Assembly: GCF_026262505.1 (NCBI RefSeq)
Contig: NC_067208.1
Location: forward strand, 4,783,962-4,847,961
Source of the DNA: Trichomonas vaginalis G3
Lineage: Eukaryota > Parabasalia > Trichomonadida > Trichomonadidae
Length of the DNA: 64,000 bases
Direction: 5' to 3'
The notes beneath the pieces were generated by a model. The model saw only the letters and a list, made by a program, of their open reading frames with translations, was not told where the DNA came from and did not search any database. This document shows, in pieces, positions 40,394 to 50,065 of this stretch (its first letter is position 1; each line of letters opens with the position of its first letter). Made by a program: the position numbers and the translations under genes.

Positions 40394-40560
40394 AGTCATT
40401 AGTGAAGTCGTTAGTGAAGTCATTAGTGTCAGATGGTTTTGTAAATATTTAAGGTTAAGTTGGTGTTATGGTTGTGTTGTAAAATATACGTTACCGGTTT
40501 CGTAAAGTGTCAAAACCGCTAAGTGGTGTACGGAGGCGCGCAGTGCCACAGTACGCAACT
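40394..40560. repeat. right TIR of Polinton B
   Basis: Inverted match to 18502-18668. The inner edge contains short GTGAAGTCATTA-type repeats. Confidence 0.8.
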
Positions 40561-41392
40561 TAGGGATACTAACTTGCGGTGTGTTATTATTGTACTCCCA
40601 AATAAAGGCAGGAATAGCCTGAATGCTTTGGCAGCGCTCCAATGTCGGCCAGAATCTCTCAATCTTCCCATTTTGGTAGGGAGAATGAGAGTCTGTATGC
40701 CGCCATTGGACGCCCCAAAGATCAAGTAGATCTTGAAAGGCGCCCCTATTTTCTGAACCGTTGTCGGTCCAGAAACAATAAGGGGCGCCAAATTCAATGA
40801 AGGCGGAAGCCGCAACGTTTGCTGTCGTCGCTGCCAGCATATCTGGTATTTGTATATACGCTAGGACTTTGCGGCTAAAATCGTCGATTATGCCATAAAT
40901 ATACTGGCCACGAACACCCCTAAAATAATGAACATCTGCGTGCCAGATAAGATTGGGTGAAAGCGCCCAATATCTTACTGCTGTTTCTGGCTCGGCATGC
41001 TCTAATCGCGTCTTGTTGAAATGATTTTCTTTGAAGTATCTGCGTACTTCTCTATAAGATACATCAATTTGTTGTAATTTCAAACGTTTCCATTGTTTTG
41101 TTTGACCACAGGGAAAGGCCCAGTGGTCATGTATCACAGCAAGAGCTTTGATTTGGTCGTAGGGATTGACCCTACGACCTTTCTTGCCTTTAGGCAATGG
41201 GATATTCTGTAAGCTAAATTGATTTTGTAAAAAAGATTTTGAAACATCTAAATATTTGAAATCATTTGATTGAAGGGTTGGGGCGATGGGAACATGGGTG
41301 CAAGCTTCTTCCCATGTCATTTTAGCTTCTTCAATCTGATTGGAAATACCAATTAGGTAAATTCGATCGACATACCCTTTGTAAGGATTCAT
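40561..41392 (-). pseudogene. DDE transposase of transposon D, N-terminal and catalytic part
   Basis: About 277 residues of a retroviral-integrase-fold transposase. The catalytic residues are visible: WHADVHYF (Asp), FWTDNGSEN (Asp, 56 residues on) and YQNGKIERFW (Glu, 34 residues further by my count). A basic N-terminal region with helix-turn-helix character precedes it. ATG 41392 is chosen; the frame runs open further upstream only through non-ATG codons. The gene is cut at about 40560 by Polinton B, and its C-terminal end is found at 18322-18480. The Y-Q-N-G-K/E-R-F pattern is like IS3/IS481-type cores. Confidence 0.8.
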
Positions 41393-41574
41393 TCTAATGA
41401 AGTATGTTAACAATCAAAATATTCTATAAGTGTCTAGTATGGAATTCAAAAGAATAAAGAAAATGGTAACGTAAATAAACGTATTATGAAATAATTTATA
41501 ATTAAAATGAAAAAAAGAAAAAATAATAAGTAAAGTGACTGGAAATGAAAATGAAAATCAGTGTACAGTTTTAT

Positions 41575-43115
41575 TTTTTTCTCGCTGTGAAACGTTTTCG
41601 GTCATTTTTTTAAAAATTAATTTTTTGTTAGAGATAAGAGCTAAAACTCGGTAAACAACTTCTTTATGTCTAGAAAATTATATCTTGCCTTTTATTTTTT
41701 TCTCGCTGTGAAACGTATTCGGTCTTTTTTTAAAAAATTAATTTTTTGTTAGAGATAAGAGCTAAAACTCGGTAAACAACTTCTTTATGTCTAGAAAATT
41801 ATATCTTGCCTTTTATTTTTTTCTCGCTGTGAAACGTATTCGGTCTTTTTTTTAAAAATTAATTTTTTGTTAGAGATAAGAGCTAAAACTCGGTAAACAA
41901 CTTCTTTATGTCTAGAAAATTCTATCTTGCCTTTTATTTTTTTCTCGCTGTGAAACGTTTTCGGTCATTTTTTTAAAAATTAATTTTTTGTTAGAGATAA
42001 GAGCTAAAACTCGGTAAACAACTTCTTTATGTCTAGAAAATTCTATCTTGCCTTTTATTTTTTTCTCGCTGTGAAACGTTTTCGGTCATTTTTTTAAAAA
42101 TTAATTTTTTGTTAGAGATAAGAGCTAAAACTCGGTAAACAACTTCTTTATGTCTAGAAAATTCTATCTTGCCTTTTATTTTTTTCTCGCTGTGAAACGT
42201 TTTCGGTCATTTTTTTAAAAATTAATTTTTTGTTAGAGATAAGAGCTAAAACTCGGTAAACAACTTCTTTATGTCTAGAAAATTCTATCTTGCCTTTTAT
42301 TTTTTTTCTCGCTGTGAAACGTTTTCGGTCATTTTTTTAAAAATTAATTTTTTGTTAGAGATAAGAGCTAAAACTCGGTAAACAACTTCTTTATATCTAG
42401 AAAATTCTATCTTGCCTTTTATTTTTTTCACGCTGTGAAACGTTTTCGGTCATTTTTTTAAAAATTAATTTTTTGTTAGAGATAAGAGCTAAAACTTTGC
42501 AGACAACTCCCCCATGTCTAGCAAATTTAACATTTGTCTCCCATTTTTATATATTTGGTTTAGAATGTTCGAAAATGCGTAATATGGTCATGAATATTAA
42601 TTGAAAAGAACCTTGAATTAATTCAATCTGATCTCACAAAATATTTTAAATTACAAACTTTGTAGTTTGAATAGATAATTAGTATTAAACTCAAATAACT
42701 AGTTTATTTTTGAATAAAAATTATTTGAATTTATTCAATTTTGTGAATTTTCCTTCAAAAATCAAGTTTAAATATCTTATTTGCCATATAATTATAAATA
42801 CAATGAAACATATTCGAAATTGAAAAGAATGACTTTTTCTGTTCTTTCAATCATTCAATTTGAATTTTGCAATATTGGATTTCTCATTAAATAGCTATTA
42901 AAAACAACAAGCAATTTAACTTACATTCAAATTTATTTGTGTTATATTCAATCTTCTCAAAACTTATAATTTTCGGCTATAGCATGATTATATGCTATAT
43001 AATATAATAAACCTATAATAGTATCATTCTTTCAATTATTTGAAGAGAAAACCGAAAAAATCTATTTTCGGTCTATAACATTCGAAATTGTTTATCATTT
43101 CGAACAAGTTTTCTC
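41575..43115. repeat. right TIR of transposon D with expanded 120-bp array
   Basis: The array from 41575 to about 42530 holds roughly eight copies of the 120-bp unit, against about three in the left arm. The remaining ~590 bp match the outer left arm in inverted orientation. Confidence 0.85.
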
Positions 43116-43129
43116 GTTTTTAATAGGAA

Positions 43130-43180
43130 ACTAAAGGCTATGAGGCACTGATTATATATTAGTGCCTCATAGCCTTTAGT
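43130..43180. repeat. palindromic hairpin 1 beside transposon D (20-bp arms)
   Basis: ACTAAAGGCTATGAGGCACT and its exact inverse with an 11-nt AT loop. Confidence 0.85.
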
Positions 43181-43190
43181 TCCTAATAGA

Positions 43191-43244
43191 TAGCTGGGGA
43201 ACTTTCTCCAAATGATAAGTTATTCAGAGAAAGTTTCCCAGCTA
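43191..43244. repeat. palindromic hairpin 2 beside transposon D (18-bp arms)
   Basis: TAGCTGGGGAACTTTCTC and its inverse (one mismatch) with an 18-nt loop. Confidence 0.85.
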
Positions 43245-43248
43245 TCAA

Positions 43249-43311
43249 GAGGGAATTGTTCCTTATGAGGTATATAGTTATGATGTATACCTCATAAGGA
43301 ACAATTCCCTC
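43249..43311. repeat. palindromic hairpin 3 beside transposon D (26-bp arms)
   Basis: Perfect copy of the hairpin at 16867-16929. It is followed by the same CTTAAAAT, so the shared block is about 75 bp. Confidence 0.85.
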
Positions 43312-43780
43312 CTTAAAATCGTAGACATTTTTATACTTATTAATCAACCATTCAAAATCATATTCCTCTGAAAAGTTATTTTATTAAAAATTTAGAATTT
43401 TAATAAATATAGAGTTTGAATTTCATACAATACCTATATATTTTCAATAATGGAATTTGAAAACCATTCTCAAAAGTTCTCAGAAAACCTTTTTTTCATT
43501 AATTTTAAGAAATCTGAGTATTAAATTAAGTGATAAATTCGTTTGACACTACTTTAATTTTTAAATTCAAAAAATTATATGTGCTTCTTAAAATGACTCA
43601 AAAAAATTTATTATAAAATAATATATAATATTAAAAATCCCACAACATTTTTTTACTTTACATAATCGTACTTCCTCGACGATTAATTTCCACTCAATTT
43701 CTATCGTTGACCGAACTTAGCATGCAACAATTATATATAAGTTGTTAAAAAGCGGTTGAATTGAAAAGGAAATATTTTAC
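43312..43780. other. AT-rich intergenic region
   Basis: No gene or RNA signal is seen between the hairpin cluster and the Myb promoter motif. Confidence 0.5.
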
Positions 43781-43795
43781 AATTTTGGCACTTTT
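43781..43795 (+). promoter_or_regulatory. putative promoter motif AATTTTGGCACTTTT before Myb gene
   Basis: Identical 15-mer to 10937-10951, here about 53 bases before the Myb ATG. Role is inferred. Confidence 0.4.
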
Positions 43796-43847
43796 TGATA
43801 CAAAAAATTGAGAGTATATCGATTATCTGTTATTTTTTTCTTTAGCA

Positions 43848-44867
43848 ATGTCTTCGCCACCCGAAGCTAATGTATCCCTTTTACTTCAATATAGCTACTC
43901 CTACATTTCAGATGTTCAGGTAGATGTTAGTCCTGAGGTTGAGGAGCAGTTACGAAAAGTCCTTCATGATTTTATCACTGGTGAAGTCACTTATGATGCC
44001 GCACGCGACTTTTATGTCAAAACCTTGCATTCCGATATCCCGGTTCAAGTAGCTCATGATATTCTAAATGTCAGCGATTCTCCTATTGATCAACCCGAGG
44101 ATTTACCGGAATCGATAGAAGAAACATCAGGCAGGAAAAAGACTCGTACATGGACTGGTTATGAAGACCAAAGACTCGTAGCTGGTATCTTTAGATTTGG
44201 CTTTGATAGTTGGATTCGAGTGGCAAATTTTGTTGGAGGTGGCAGAACTAGAGCTCAATGCGCTCAAAGATGGACAAGAGGCCTTAATCCAAAGATTTGT
44301 AAGAAGGGCTGGACACCAGAAGAAGACTCCCAACTTCTCAACTACGTTAGGATCTACGGTAACAAGTCTTGGGCCAAAATCGCTCATATCCTTGGCAATA
44401 GATCAGATGTACAGTGCAGATATCACTATCTCCAATTAACAAACGAAATGAAGACCTCATCTGGGTATCTTCCACTTAGTAGATCAAATAGAACATACAC
44501 CAATTCCGGAATTTTGCCAGGCGGATTATTAAATCCACCGATGACAGGTTCCCAAATGGCAATTTCATCTCAAATTCAATTCCCCGCACATTTACTTTCA
44601 GCTCCTCATCTCGGAGATCTTCTTGGCCCATCTCCTCAGCAGGCATTTATGATCCAGCAACCAATGAGGCAACAAATGGCTCCACAACCAATTCAACCAC
44701 AACCACAGCCAATGCAGCCACCACCACAGCAAATGGTTCAGCCACCAATGCAACATGTACAACCACAACGTCAGGTTACTGTTCAACCAGTTCAATGCTG
44801 GGATTTCAAGTCAAATCAACCAGGTGACCTCGATTCATTTTTAAACCAAATGAATGGGAAGTACTAA
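43848..44867 (+). CDS. R2R3 Myb-like DNA-binding protein
   Basis: A 339-residue transcription factor. Two Myb/SANT repeats lie at about residues 99-150 (RTWTGYEDQRLVAGIFRFGFDSWIRVA…CAQRWTRGLNP) and 153-202 (KGWTPEEDSQLLNYVRIYGNKSWAKIA…QCRYHYLQL), each with the spaced tryptophans and helix-turn-helix pattern. The N-terminal ~95 residues are acidic; the C-terminal third is Pro/Gln/Met-rich (about 255-325), typical of an activation region. Trichomonads have many Myb proteins that bind promoters such as those of adhesin genes. Complete and intronless. Confidence 0.9.
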   Translation: MSSPPEANVSLLLQYSYSYISDVQVDVSPEVEEQLRKVLHDFITGEVTYDAARDFYVKTLHSDIPVQVAHDILNVSDSPIDQPEDLPESIEETSGRKKTRTWTGYEDQRLVAGIFRFGFDSWIRVANFVGGGRTRAQCAQRWTRGLNPKICKKGWTPEEDSQLLNYVRIYGNKSWAKIAHILGNRSDVQCRYHYLQLTNEMKTSSGYLPLSRSNRTYTNSGILPGGLLNPPMTGSQMAISSQIQFPAHLLSAPHLGDLLGPSPQQAFMIQQPMRQQMAPQPIQPQPQPMQPPPQQMVQPPMQHVQPQRQVTVQPVQCWDFKSNQPGDLDSFLNQMNGKY

Positions 44868-45540
44868 TTGTTAGCCATGTAAATGTACGATTCTTTATAT
44901 TCTTTTTCAATATAATATTATTTCTATTTCTTTATTTTGCTTTAATTTATGATAAGCTCGTAAATAAAAATTATTGTATTCATTACTAAATAGTTTTTAT
45001 CTCAATTCTTTTCTATTGTTGCAATTACTCTTCAGCTAATTGCTATACAATATAAGATTTTCTCTTGAAAATGCAGAATTCCTCATTAATACCCTTTTGG
45101 TGACTATTGTTTTGGAACATTAACGGTCTTGAAATTCCAATACTGGAAAAATATGTTGATACACAATTTATTATGTCATATAAGGGTTTCGTTTTGCGAA
45201 AAAAAAAAAGTACAATACGCAATTTCGCTAAAAAAACATTTAGCTAGCAATTTCGACCTTTGACTCCACTCAAGACGTCACTTTTTTAATTTTGCGGTAT
45301 CATATTTTTGGAAAATCTTTATGAATATTATATAAAAAGTCTCTTTAATATCTATATTTCATATTTTTATCGATTTTTAAAGTTTTTGCGAAAAGTATTC
45401 AATTATTTTTGCTATTTTGTCGGGTAAATGTCAGATTTGCGACATTTTCTGATATGATATTCAGATTCTACGTTGATAATAATGCATATAGAACCCTCTT
45501 GCTATTGTGTCAAAATTGCGAAACCGATAGCAAAAATATC
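44868..45540. other. AT-rich intergenic region up to Polinton C
   Basis: No supported gene. The last six bases before the Polinton C tip are AATATC, the place where a target duplication would lie; its partner is outside the window. Confidence 0.5.
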
Positions 45541-45900
45541 AGTAGTATATAAGTGCGGGTTGTGTGACTTTTTTTGTAAACGTAAGAATTCATACGATAT
45601 TGAACGATTTTGTATCATTTTTTCTAACATATGAAGTAAAAATGTATGATTCTTACGGTTTTTATTCTTACGTTTTTGAATAAATCATTAAAAAAATTAA
45701 CATATGAAGTAAAAAATGTATGATTCTTACGGTTTTTATTCTTACGTTTTTGAATAAATCATTAAAAAAATGTATGATTCTTACGGTTTTTATTCTTACG
45801 TTTTTGAATAAATCATTAAAAAAATGTATGATTCTTACGGTTTTTATTCTTACGTTTTTGAATAAATCATTAAAAAAATGATACAAAATCGTTTATGTCA
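45541..45900. repeat. TIR of Polinton C with internal ~66-bp repeats
   Basis: The first ~170 bp match the TIR of A in inverted orientation. A unit containing ATGTATGATTCTTACGG and TTGAATAAATCATT then repeats about four times, which is not seen in A's TIR. The repeat makes a false minus-strand frame. Confidence 0.8.
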
Positions 45901-46180
45901 TCCACATTTACACTCAGCCCATACATAAATAATTTATTTGATCTTTTATAAAAGAAGCTATATATAGATGATGTCAGGTTATTCAATAATTCATTATTTT
46001 TGAATAACTGATGAGGTCACCAGGTCACCAGGTAATTTAATTTCTCTGAAAAAATGTGACAACATGACATTTTGACAACAGGAATGAAAGGAGGATGGTA
46101 TTTATTAATTATTGTTTAAATCCTGATTGGAATCAATGGAGTCATAAACGAGTAAAATAAACTTTAAAAATAAATTGAAA

Positions 46181-46543
46181 CTAATGATTATTTGAATTTA
46201 TGAAATCAATTATTTGATTCATTCTTTCTTCAATCTCTTCTATTCTTTTTGTTAAATCATCAATTTTCATTAATGAGGTGATTCTTGATTGAGGAATAGA
46301 TTTCAAACTAATCACTCCTTTTATTTTTGAAATTTTGAATCCATCAACTTTAAACATTTTATTCAATTTACATGTTGTCAATTCTTCAAATAATTTTTTA
46401 TTATTAGCATAATAGTCATTAAATTCTTCAACAGATGAAAAAAATTTTATTTCAGTAATTGGTTTAACAACGTTTATTTTGAGTAGGTGCCAAAAGTGCT
46501 TACTCTTAAACAACCGTCGGATTTCCGGGTGAAATCGTGACAC
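46181..46543 (-). pseudogene. unassigned coiled-coil gene of Polinton C, interrupted
   Basis: An open frame with a charged middle and a C-terminal coiled coil (DDLTKRIEEIEERMNQIIDF). Its upstream part is replaced by non-Polinton sequence (see 46485-46845). Another Polinton-style start signal with a short acidic frame lies on the same strand near 46923. It appears to be a TIR-proximal gene hit by an insertion. Function unknown. Confidence 0.4.
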
Positions 46544-46845
46544 ACTTTCGTCTTTCGTAGGCAGTGGTGGTTGTTACAAAAGGTAACTTCGAATGTAGCG
46601 TGAAATCTGCAAAAAAATTCTGAAATTTGAATGGAGAACACAAAAATTGAATAGTTTACGTCAATAAAAAAGAGAAAAATGAAGCCAATGTGTCTCGAAG
46701 CTAGGACTTAGAGCAGCAATCCCACTGTTTATCCCATTACACTACATGCATCTCTCACCTCAGTGAATGAGATCAACTATATGATAACTTTTTCCCCATT
46801 ATATTCTTGTGGAAAAGTGACAAATAGCAACTTTGACCCTCTCTC
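46485..46845 (-). mobile_element. possible SINE-like insertion with tRNA-like pol III boxes
   Basis: On the minus strand, TAGTGTAATGG fits the box A consensus and GCTTCGAGAC about 45 bases on is a near match to box B, followed by runs of five and six T. No cloverleaf forms, so it is not a working tRNA. The block differs in composition from the flanking Polinton genes and sits inside one of them. SINE status is inferred. Confidence 0.3.
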
Positions 46846-46989
46846 CGTTTATTTTTTGTTGAACATTTTCACTTTCATTTATTTCTTCCTCCTCTGTTTC
46901 ATTTATTTTTAAAATCGGTTTCATTTATCATTAAATAAAAATTAGAATATAAGTGATGAAATAAATTTTTAATTAATATTAAATCAGAA

Positions 46990-47226
46990 ATGGCGGCAGG
47001 ATTCTTTAAAAAATTATGGGAAGGAATTAAGAAAGCTGCAGGTTGGGTTTATAAAAAGGTTATTAAACCTGTTGCAAACTTTTTGGCACCAGTAGCGAAA
47101 ACGGCAGGAACTATCATAGGTGGAGTATTAGGTACTAAAGCAGGTAATCCAGCGATGGGAGCACAAGCAGGTAACGCAGTTGGTGGAATTGCTGAAGGAA
47201 TACTTAATAAAATAGGAGGTAGATAG
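46990..47226 (+). CDS. small amphipathic Gly-rich protein of Polinton C (pVI/pX-like?)
   Basis: A 78-residue protein beginning MAAGFFKKLWEGIKKAAGW, a strongly amphipathic basic helix like a membrane-lytic peptide, followed by a Gly/Ala-rich hydrophobic segment (GTIIGGVLGTKAG…). Adenovirus pVI and phage lysis-like virion peptides have this design, but homology is not shown. A sister gene with the same first ten-residue pattern faces it on the other strand at 47248-47463. Confidence 0.5.
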   Translation: MAAGFFKKLWEGIKKAAGWVYKKVIKPVANFLAPVAKTAGTIIGGVLGTKAGNPAMGAQAGNAVGGIAEGILNKIGGR

Positions 47227-47247
47227 TGGAAAAAATAAATATTATTT

Positions 47248-47463
47248 TTATCTTAGTATCGGTTGTAGTCTTTGATAAACTTTTTCTCCTTTATTTAAAA
47301 TTTCTCTTATTGGGGCAGCTTTTGGTGTTATTGATTCAGCAACGTCACTAATTGCTTCTTTATTCTTAAATATCCAATTTGCTCCCTTCTTCAATGTTTC
47401 CCAAACTTTACTCGCCCCTCTTTTTACTCTATCCCACAGTTTCTTAAATATACCTGCAGCCAT
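47248..47463 (-). CDS. sister amphipathic small protein of Polinton C
   Basis: A 71-residue protein beginning MAAGIFKKLWDRVKRGASKVW, clearly related at its N-terminus to the convergent gene at 46990-47226. The rest is helical and charged, ending in a short basic tail. The two stops are 21 bases apart. Likely a small virion protein next to the capsid gene. Confidence 0.5.
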   Translation of the reverse strand: MAAGIFKKLWDRVKRGASKVWETLKKGANWIFKNKEAISDVAESITPKAAPIREILNKGEKVYQRLQPILR

Positions 47464-47533
47464 AGTTGATTATTTCATTAAAATTAAAAATTCATTTCCA
47501 TCTTTTAATTTTGATTTTTTTATTTATTAATAA

Positions 47534-49174
47534 ATGACGACTAACTATTTACTGCCAAACACCAAACCAATTAATGGAAATGTATTTCATTCATTCGAAA
47601 AGATAAATGAAATATTTGCAAAGAATGACGGTAGAAGATATTATAGAGAACTTGAAAGTTCATGCTATGACTCTGATGCTCCATATTTTGATGATAAACA
47701 AACTCATTTAAGAATTACAAATCCAGCTCATGATGTGAACCAATTAGGTGACACATATATTAAACGCAAAGTTAAAGCAACTCTAGTTTCAAATAAAGCT
47801 TTCACATGTGATGCCGCTTTTAAATGCATGCGTTTATTCGTTGGTTACAAATCATCAAATCAAAGCTTTAAACAATTAGAAGTAGAAACCGAAAGAGGTG
47901 ATGCCGGTTATCTTCAGATGGATTGCGCCCGTGAATCTTTCGCATTTGCAACATATAAACCAAAATCAGAAAGGAAAGTTAAAAAGTTTGTTCATTCGTT
48001 ATATAATAATGTTCAAAAATATGATAACTCAGTATGTGGTAAATATATTGACCCTTCAGAAGTTTTCAAGAGAGCAAATGAAGAAGTTGATGTCACTTTT
48101 GATATGATTATTCCGGTAAATGATTTGTTAGCATTTCAGGCGTTCGATGATTATCCTAAATCATTTGGTGATATCATTCTTAAATATTATGTTTTCAGGG
48201 ATACTTTAGTATTTTGTCAGGTTGACCCGTTAAGAGTTGCTGATTTACAAAATTACGTTTATGAAAAGATAACTGATGAAAATTATGAAAAGATTATGAA
48301 TCATGTTTATAAATATGATCGCAAATTCCAACAAATCGGACTTCCTACCAAATTAATTACAAGCTTAGCCGCTACATCTGCTGACGCAACAGTTGATGAC
48401 GTTATTATTTCATGCACAAAGATGGAAGTTTTAGAGGATAAATGCATTACACCAGGATATGGTTTAATTGAAGAATCAGTTAAAGCAATACCACGTTTAT
48501 TCAGTAAGGAAGATCCATTCATGATTCCAGCTCAACATATTGACGTTCGTTCACTAAATGGAGGTTGCATCACTCCTGAAGGTATTAGCTCAGATTTCTC
48601 ATACGCTCTTCATAATGTTACAGATGTTGTGTTAACATTTCCGAAGAATGCAATGCAAAGAACGGTTTTAGAAAATCCAATGCTTCGAGGTCTTCAGGTC
48701 ACTATAGATTCCAGAAACTTCCCCGATCAAGCGATGACCACAGTGGGTGACATATTCTTTACACGTATGCTTCAAGCTTCTGATTTAGATGGAGTGAATG
48801 AATGCACGGAAGAATACGAGGACTCATTAACTAGACCACTGAATGCAGATGATGGCACGCCATTAGCTAGAACATGGAAAGACCAAACTTCATTCTTATG
48901 CACTATTCCAGTTCAACGTGATGGAGCGGGTATATTCTTTGATGGATTAGAAACTTTCAACTCACAAGTTACAGTACAAGTGAAAGCTTATCCAATCATT
49001 CAGGGTGAAAATGACACTTACTGTTCAAAGGTGACAAATCCTCCTCAGGTTTGGTTTACTAGGACTACATATTGGACATGGACACCGGATGAAGGTTTGA
49101 AATATCATCCAACAGGTACACCACCACAGTATAGAAGTTCATATGATGAAATATTGATGAATAGAAATGTTTAA
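47534..49174 (+). CDS. major capsid protein candidate of Polinton C
   Basis: A 546-residue intact frame, beta-rich and of the right length for a double-jelly-roll major capsid protein. It directly precedes the packaging ATPase and follows small virion-like genes, the usual structural block. Segments such as FDMIIPVNDLLAFQAFDDYP followed by GDIILKYYVF occupy the same place as LRIPVRRFLPLEAIRF…GNIQLKVKF in the B candidate, near the joint between two beta domains. ATG 47534 follows TTTTTTATTTATTAATAA. Assignment is by length, fold impression and context. Confidence 0.68.
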   Translation: MTTNYLLPNTKPINGNVFHSFEKINEIFAKNDGRRYYRELESSCYDSDAPYFDDKQTHLRITNPAHDVNQLGDTYIKRKVKATLVSNKAFTCDAAFKCMRLFVGYKSSNQSFKQLEVETERGDAGYLQMDCARESFAFATYKPKSERKVKKFVHSLYNNVQKYDNSVCGKYIDPSEVFKRANEEVDVTFDMIIPVNDLLAFQAFDDYPKSFGDIILKYYVFRDTLVFCQVDPLRVADLQNYVYEKITDENYEKIMNHVYKYDRKFQQIGLPTKLITSLAATSADATVDDVIISCTKMEVLEDKCITPGYGLIEESVKAIPRLFSKEDPFMIPAQHIDVRSLNGGCITPEGISSDFSYALHNVTDVVLTFPKNAMQRTVLENPMLRGLQVTIDSRNFPDQAMTTVGDIFFTRMLQASDLDGVNECTEEYEDSLTRPLNADDGTPLARTWKDQTSFLCTIPVQRDGAGIFFDGLETFNSQVTVQVKAYPIIQGENDTYCSKVTNPPQVWFTRTTYWTWTPDEGLKYHPTGTPPQYRSSYDEILMNRNV

Positions 49175-49198
49175 AATTATAAATTTATTTTTGATTAA

Positions 49199-50025
49199 AT
49201 GGATTTAAATTCATCCACCCCTTATGAAGAATTAGCAGGAGTATATAATACATACGTAGATGATATGATTAATGAAGCATTGAGTGATAATAGAAATGCT
49301 CTATCTAAGGAAAAATTAATGAAAATTCCATATTCTGAATGTTACTTAAATTCAATCACTGCAGCAATTGGTAAACAGAATAAAGGTAAAACATTAACGA
49401 TATTAAAACAAATTATCATTATTGCTAACACTTCCCCCATTCACATGTGTTAATTTATATCAACCGTTCAGGTTCACCTTCAGATGATACATTTGAATCT
49501 TTAAAGCATTTAATCAAAATTCCAATTATTTATTTATCACAAGAAGAAGCAGAAGATTATTTAAAAAACTTTTTAATGTATAAAGAATTATATAATACAA
49601 TCAAGAAGCAAGGATTAGAGGATAAAATTATTGATAAACAACGGGATGAATTATTTGAAACACTTTCTATTTCAAATTTTGATAGAGAATTTTTGCATTC
49701 ACTCATTTTTCTAGATGATGCAGTGAAATCAAAACTAATAACAAATGAGAAATCATATTTTAATCAGTTATTAACTCAATGTCGACACATTCAGTGTTCA
49801 TTCTTTATGGCTGTTCAATACTTCAAAGCATTAAGCACAAACATTAAATCAAATCTATCAACACTTTTCATTTTCAGTGGGTTTAGTCGTCAACAGTTGA
49901 ACGTTATGCTTTATCAAGTGAATTTACCAATGAGCATTAATGAACTTTATACACAATATCAGCAATTAGGTGAACATGGAAAAATAATAGTTGATTTAAA
50001 TAAAGGAAGTGTTAAATTTGATTAA
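49199..50025 (+). pseudogene. DNA-packaging ATPase of Polinton C, broken about once
   Basis: A P-loop ATPase region: Walker A GKQNKGKT and Walker B-type LIFLDDA, with a downstream SFFMAVQYFKAL…STLFIFSGFSRQQL segment that parallels VAILMQTWRFLAL…FVIFQGFSRYDI in the intact B ATPase. It is thus the A32/FtsK-like genome-packaging motor. It sits between the major capsid gene and conserved small genes, as expected, and is broken about once. Confidence 0.75.
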
Positions 50026-50065
50026 CTTTTTATAATTAATTTTTATTTTTTATTTATAATTAAAC

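Larger units (their letters stand above)
18502..40560. mobile_element. Polinton/Maverick B, 22 kb, whole-length but broken
   Basis: Both TIRs are visible: 18502-18668 and 40394-40560 share TACTGTGGCACTGCG near the tips and a long inner match (ATATTTTACAACA, CTTAACCTTAAATATTTACA). Parts are a core-like protein, minor capsid, packaging ATPase, tail fibre, integrase, KilA-N genes, pPolB remains, a second minor capsid relic and the major capsid protein. The left half is mostly open and the right half is heavily decayed, with ten or more breaks overall. It is older than A and C. Target duplication was not resolved. Confidence 0.9.
16938..43115 (-). mobile_element. DDE (rve-type) DNA transposon D with long TIRs, split by Polinton B
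   Basis: The outer arms 16938-17935 and 41575-43115 are inverted copies of each other. They share a ~600-bp unique outer part beginning GAGAAAACTTGTTCGAA and an inner ~120-bp tandem array. Between them lies one minus-strand transposase interrupted by the 22-kb Polinton B. Without B the element would be about 4.1 kb. The long repeat-bearing TIRs and the integrase-like DDE core do not fit mariner or MULE; the family is unnamed here. Confidence 0.8.

Noticed and set aside
18496-40566. Target-site duplication of Polinton B
   Set aside because: The six bases on each side do not match (CTATCA versus TAGGGA), and exact tips could not be fixed without an empty site.
45668-45886. 72-residue minus-strand repeat protein
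   Set aside because: Produced by the ~66-bp repeats inside the Polinton C TIR.
46680-46770. Functional tRNA gene on the minus strand
   Set aside because: Box A fits but the D and T stems do not pair and no acceptor stem forms; kept only as a possible SINE head.
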